Below, one piece after another: positions 13,699-13,915 of a stretch of DNA of 13,915 nucleotides. The position numbers and the translations under genes were made by a program. This stretch comes from Variovorax sp. GTDB lineage: Bacteria; Pseudomonadota; Gammaproteobacteria; Burkholderiales; Burkholderiaceae_C. The notes under the pieces were generated by a model. It saw only the letters and a list, made by a program, of their open reading frames with translations. It made no database searches and had not been told where the DNA came from. Where the stretch lies: positions 1-13,915 of the forward strand of contig JAQGMX010000025.1 of assembly GCA_028292145.1 (NCBI GenBank). The letters run 5' to 3'. Every line of letters starts with the position of its first letter. Position 1 is the first letter of the stretch.

Positions 13699-13915
13699 AT
13701 GAAGCGCACATTCCAGATCTACCGCTACGACCCGGACAAGGACGCGAAGCCGTACATGCAGACCATCGAGGTCGAACTCGACGGTCACGAGCGCATGCTG
13801 CTCGACGCGCTGATGAAGCTCAAGGCGCAGGACCCGACGCTGTCGTTCCGCCGCTCGTGCCGCGAAGGCGTCTGCGGCTCCGACGCGATGAACATCAACG
13901 GCAAGAACGGTCTGG
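13699..13915 (+). CDS. sdhB: Succinate dehydrogenase iron-sulfur subunit, N-terminal part (cut by the window edge)
   Basis: SdhB carries the [2Fe-2S], [4Fe-4S] and [3Fe-4S] clusters that conduct electrons from SdhA to quinone. Only the first 72 residues are inside the window. They form the start of the plant-type ferredoxin domain, with RRSCREGVCGSDAMN (51-65) carrying the first two [2Fe-2S] cysteines, C54 and C59. The next position is D62 rather than cysteine, as in Escherichia coli SdhB, so this is normal. ATG at 13699 has AAAGG about 8 bases upstream and lies 32 bases after the sdhA stop. It ends the visible operon; the rest of the gene lies to the right. Confidence 0.95.
   Translation, partial: MKRTFQIYRYDPDKDAKPYMQTIEVELDGHERMLLDALMKLKAQDPTLSFRRSCREGVCGSDAMNINGKNGL

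Noticed and set aside
13877..13888. Aspartate at the third [2Fe-2S] ligand position of SdhB as a possible defect
   Set aside because: The same substitution occurs in functional SdhB proteins such as that of Escherichia coli, so it is normal.

Overview
The window is a chromosomal stretch of a GC-rich proteobacterium, most likely a betaproteobacterium of the order Burkholderiales. The evidence is the high G+C at third codon positions, the protein sequences, and the arrangement of a GntR-family regulator between a leftward mdh and a rightward sdhCDAB operon. The genus cannot be fixed from the sequence alone. I saw no rRNA, tRNA, CRISPR array, insertion sequence or other mobile-element signature, and no gene-free stretch longer than 300 bases; the longest gap is 200 bases, upstream of sdhC.

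Layout from left to right. Positions 1-648 hold the 3' part of a family 2 glycosyltransferase. Positions 769-2517 encode a predicted lipoprotein of the tannase/feruloyl esterase family that lacks both cysteines of that family's usual active-site disulfide. Convergent to it, 12 bases away, is a zinc-free medium-chain dehydrogenase/reductase (2530-3672, minus). A clear intrinsic terminator on the minus strand (3722-3745) separates that gene from a leftward cluster, read in transcription order: mdh (malate dehydrogenase), tam (trans-aconitate methyltransferase), a CitE/HpcH-like lyase overlapping tam by 4 bases, a secreted small protein of unknown function, and acnB (aconitase B).

A 133-base divergent control region (9929-10061) lies between mdh and a rightward GntR/HutC-type regulator. 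It carries a perfect 12-base palindrome next to a tandem heptamer repeat, the best operator candidate in the window. After the regulator, a 200-base region with a plausible sigma70-type promoter leads into sdhC, sdhD, sdhA and the 5' end of sdhB, which runs off the right edge.

Together, aconitase, malate dehydrogenase and succinate dehydrogenase cover three oxidative TCA-cycle steps. Tam methylates trans-aconitate, the off-pathway isomer that inhibits aconitase, so its placement beside acnB looks like a metabolite-damage module inside a TCA locus. The GntR regulator, sitting between the two divergent TCA gene groups, probably responds to a TCA or related acid; this is inference from position.

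This is largely a core-metabolism neighbourhood and I did not find an exotic new system. The parts worth a second look are the cysteine-less esterase, the palindromic operator, the secreted protein and the CitE-like enzyme embedded in the TCA cluster, and the structured leaders upstream of the esterase and sdhC.
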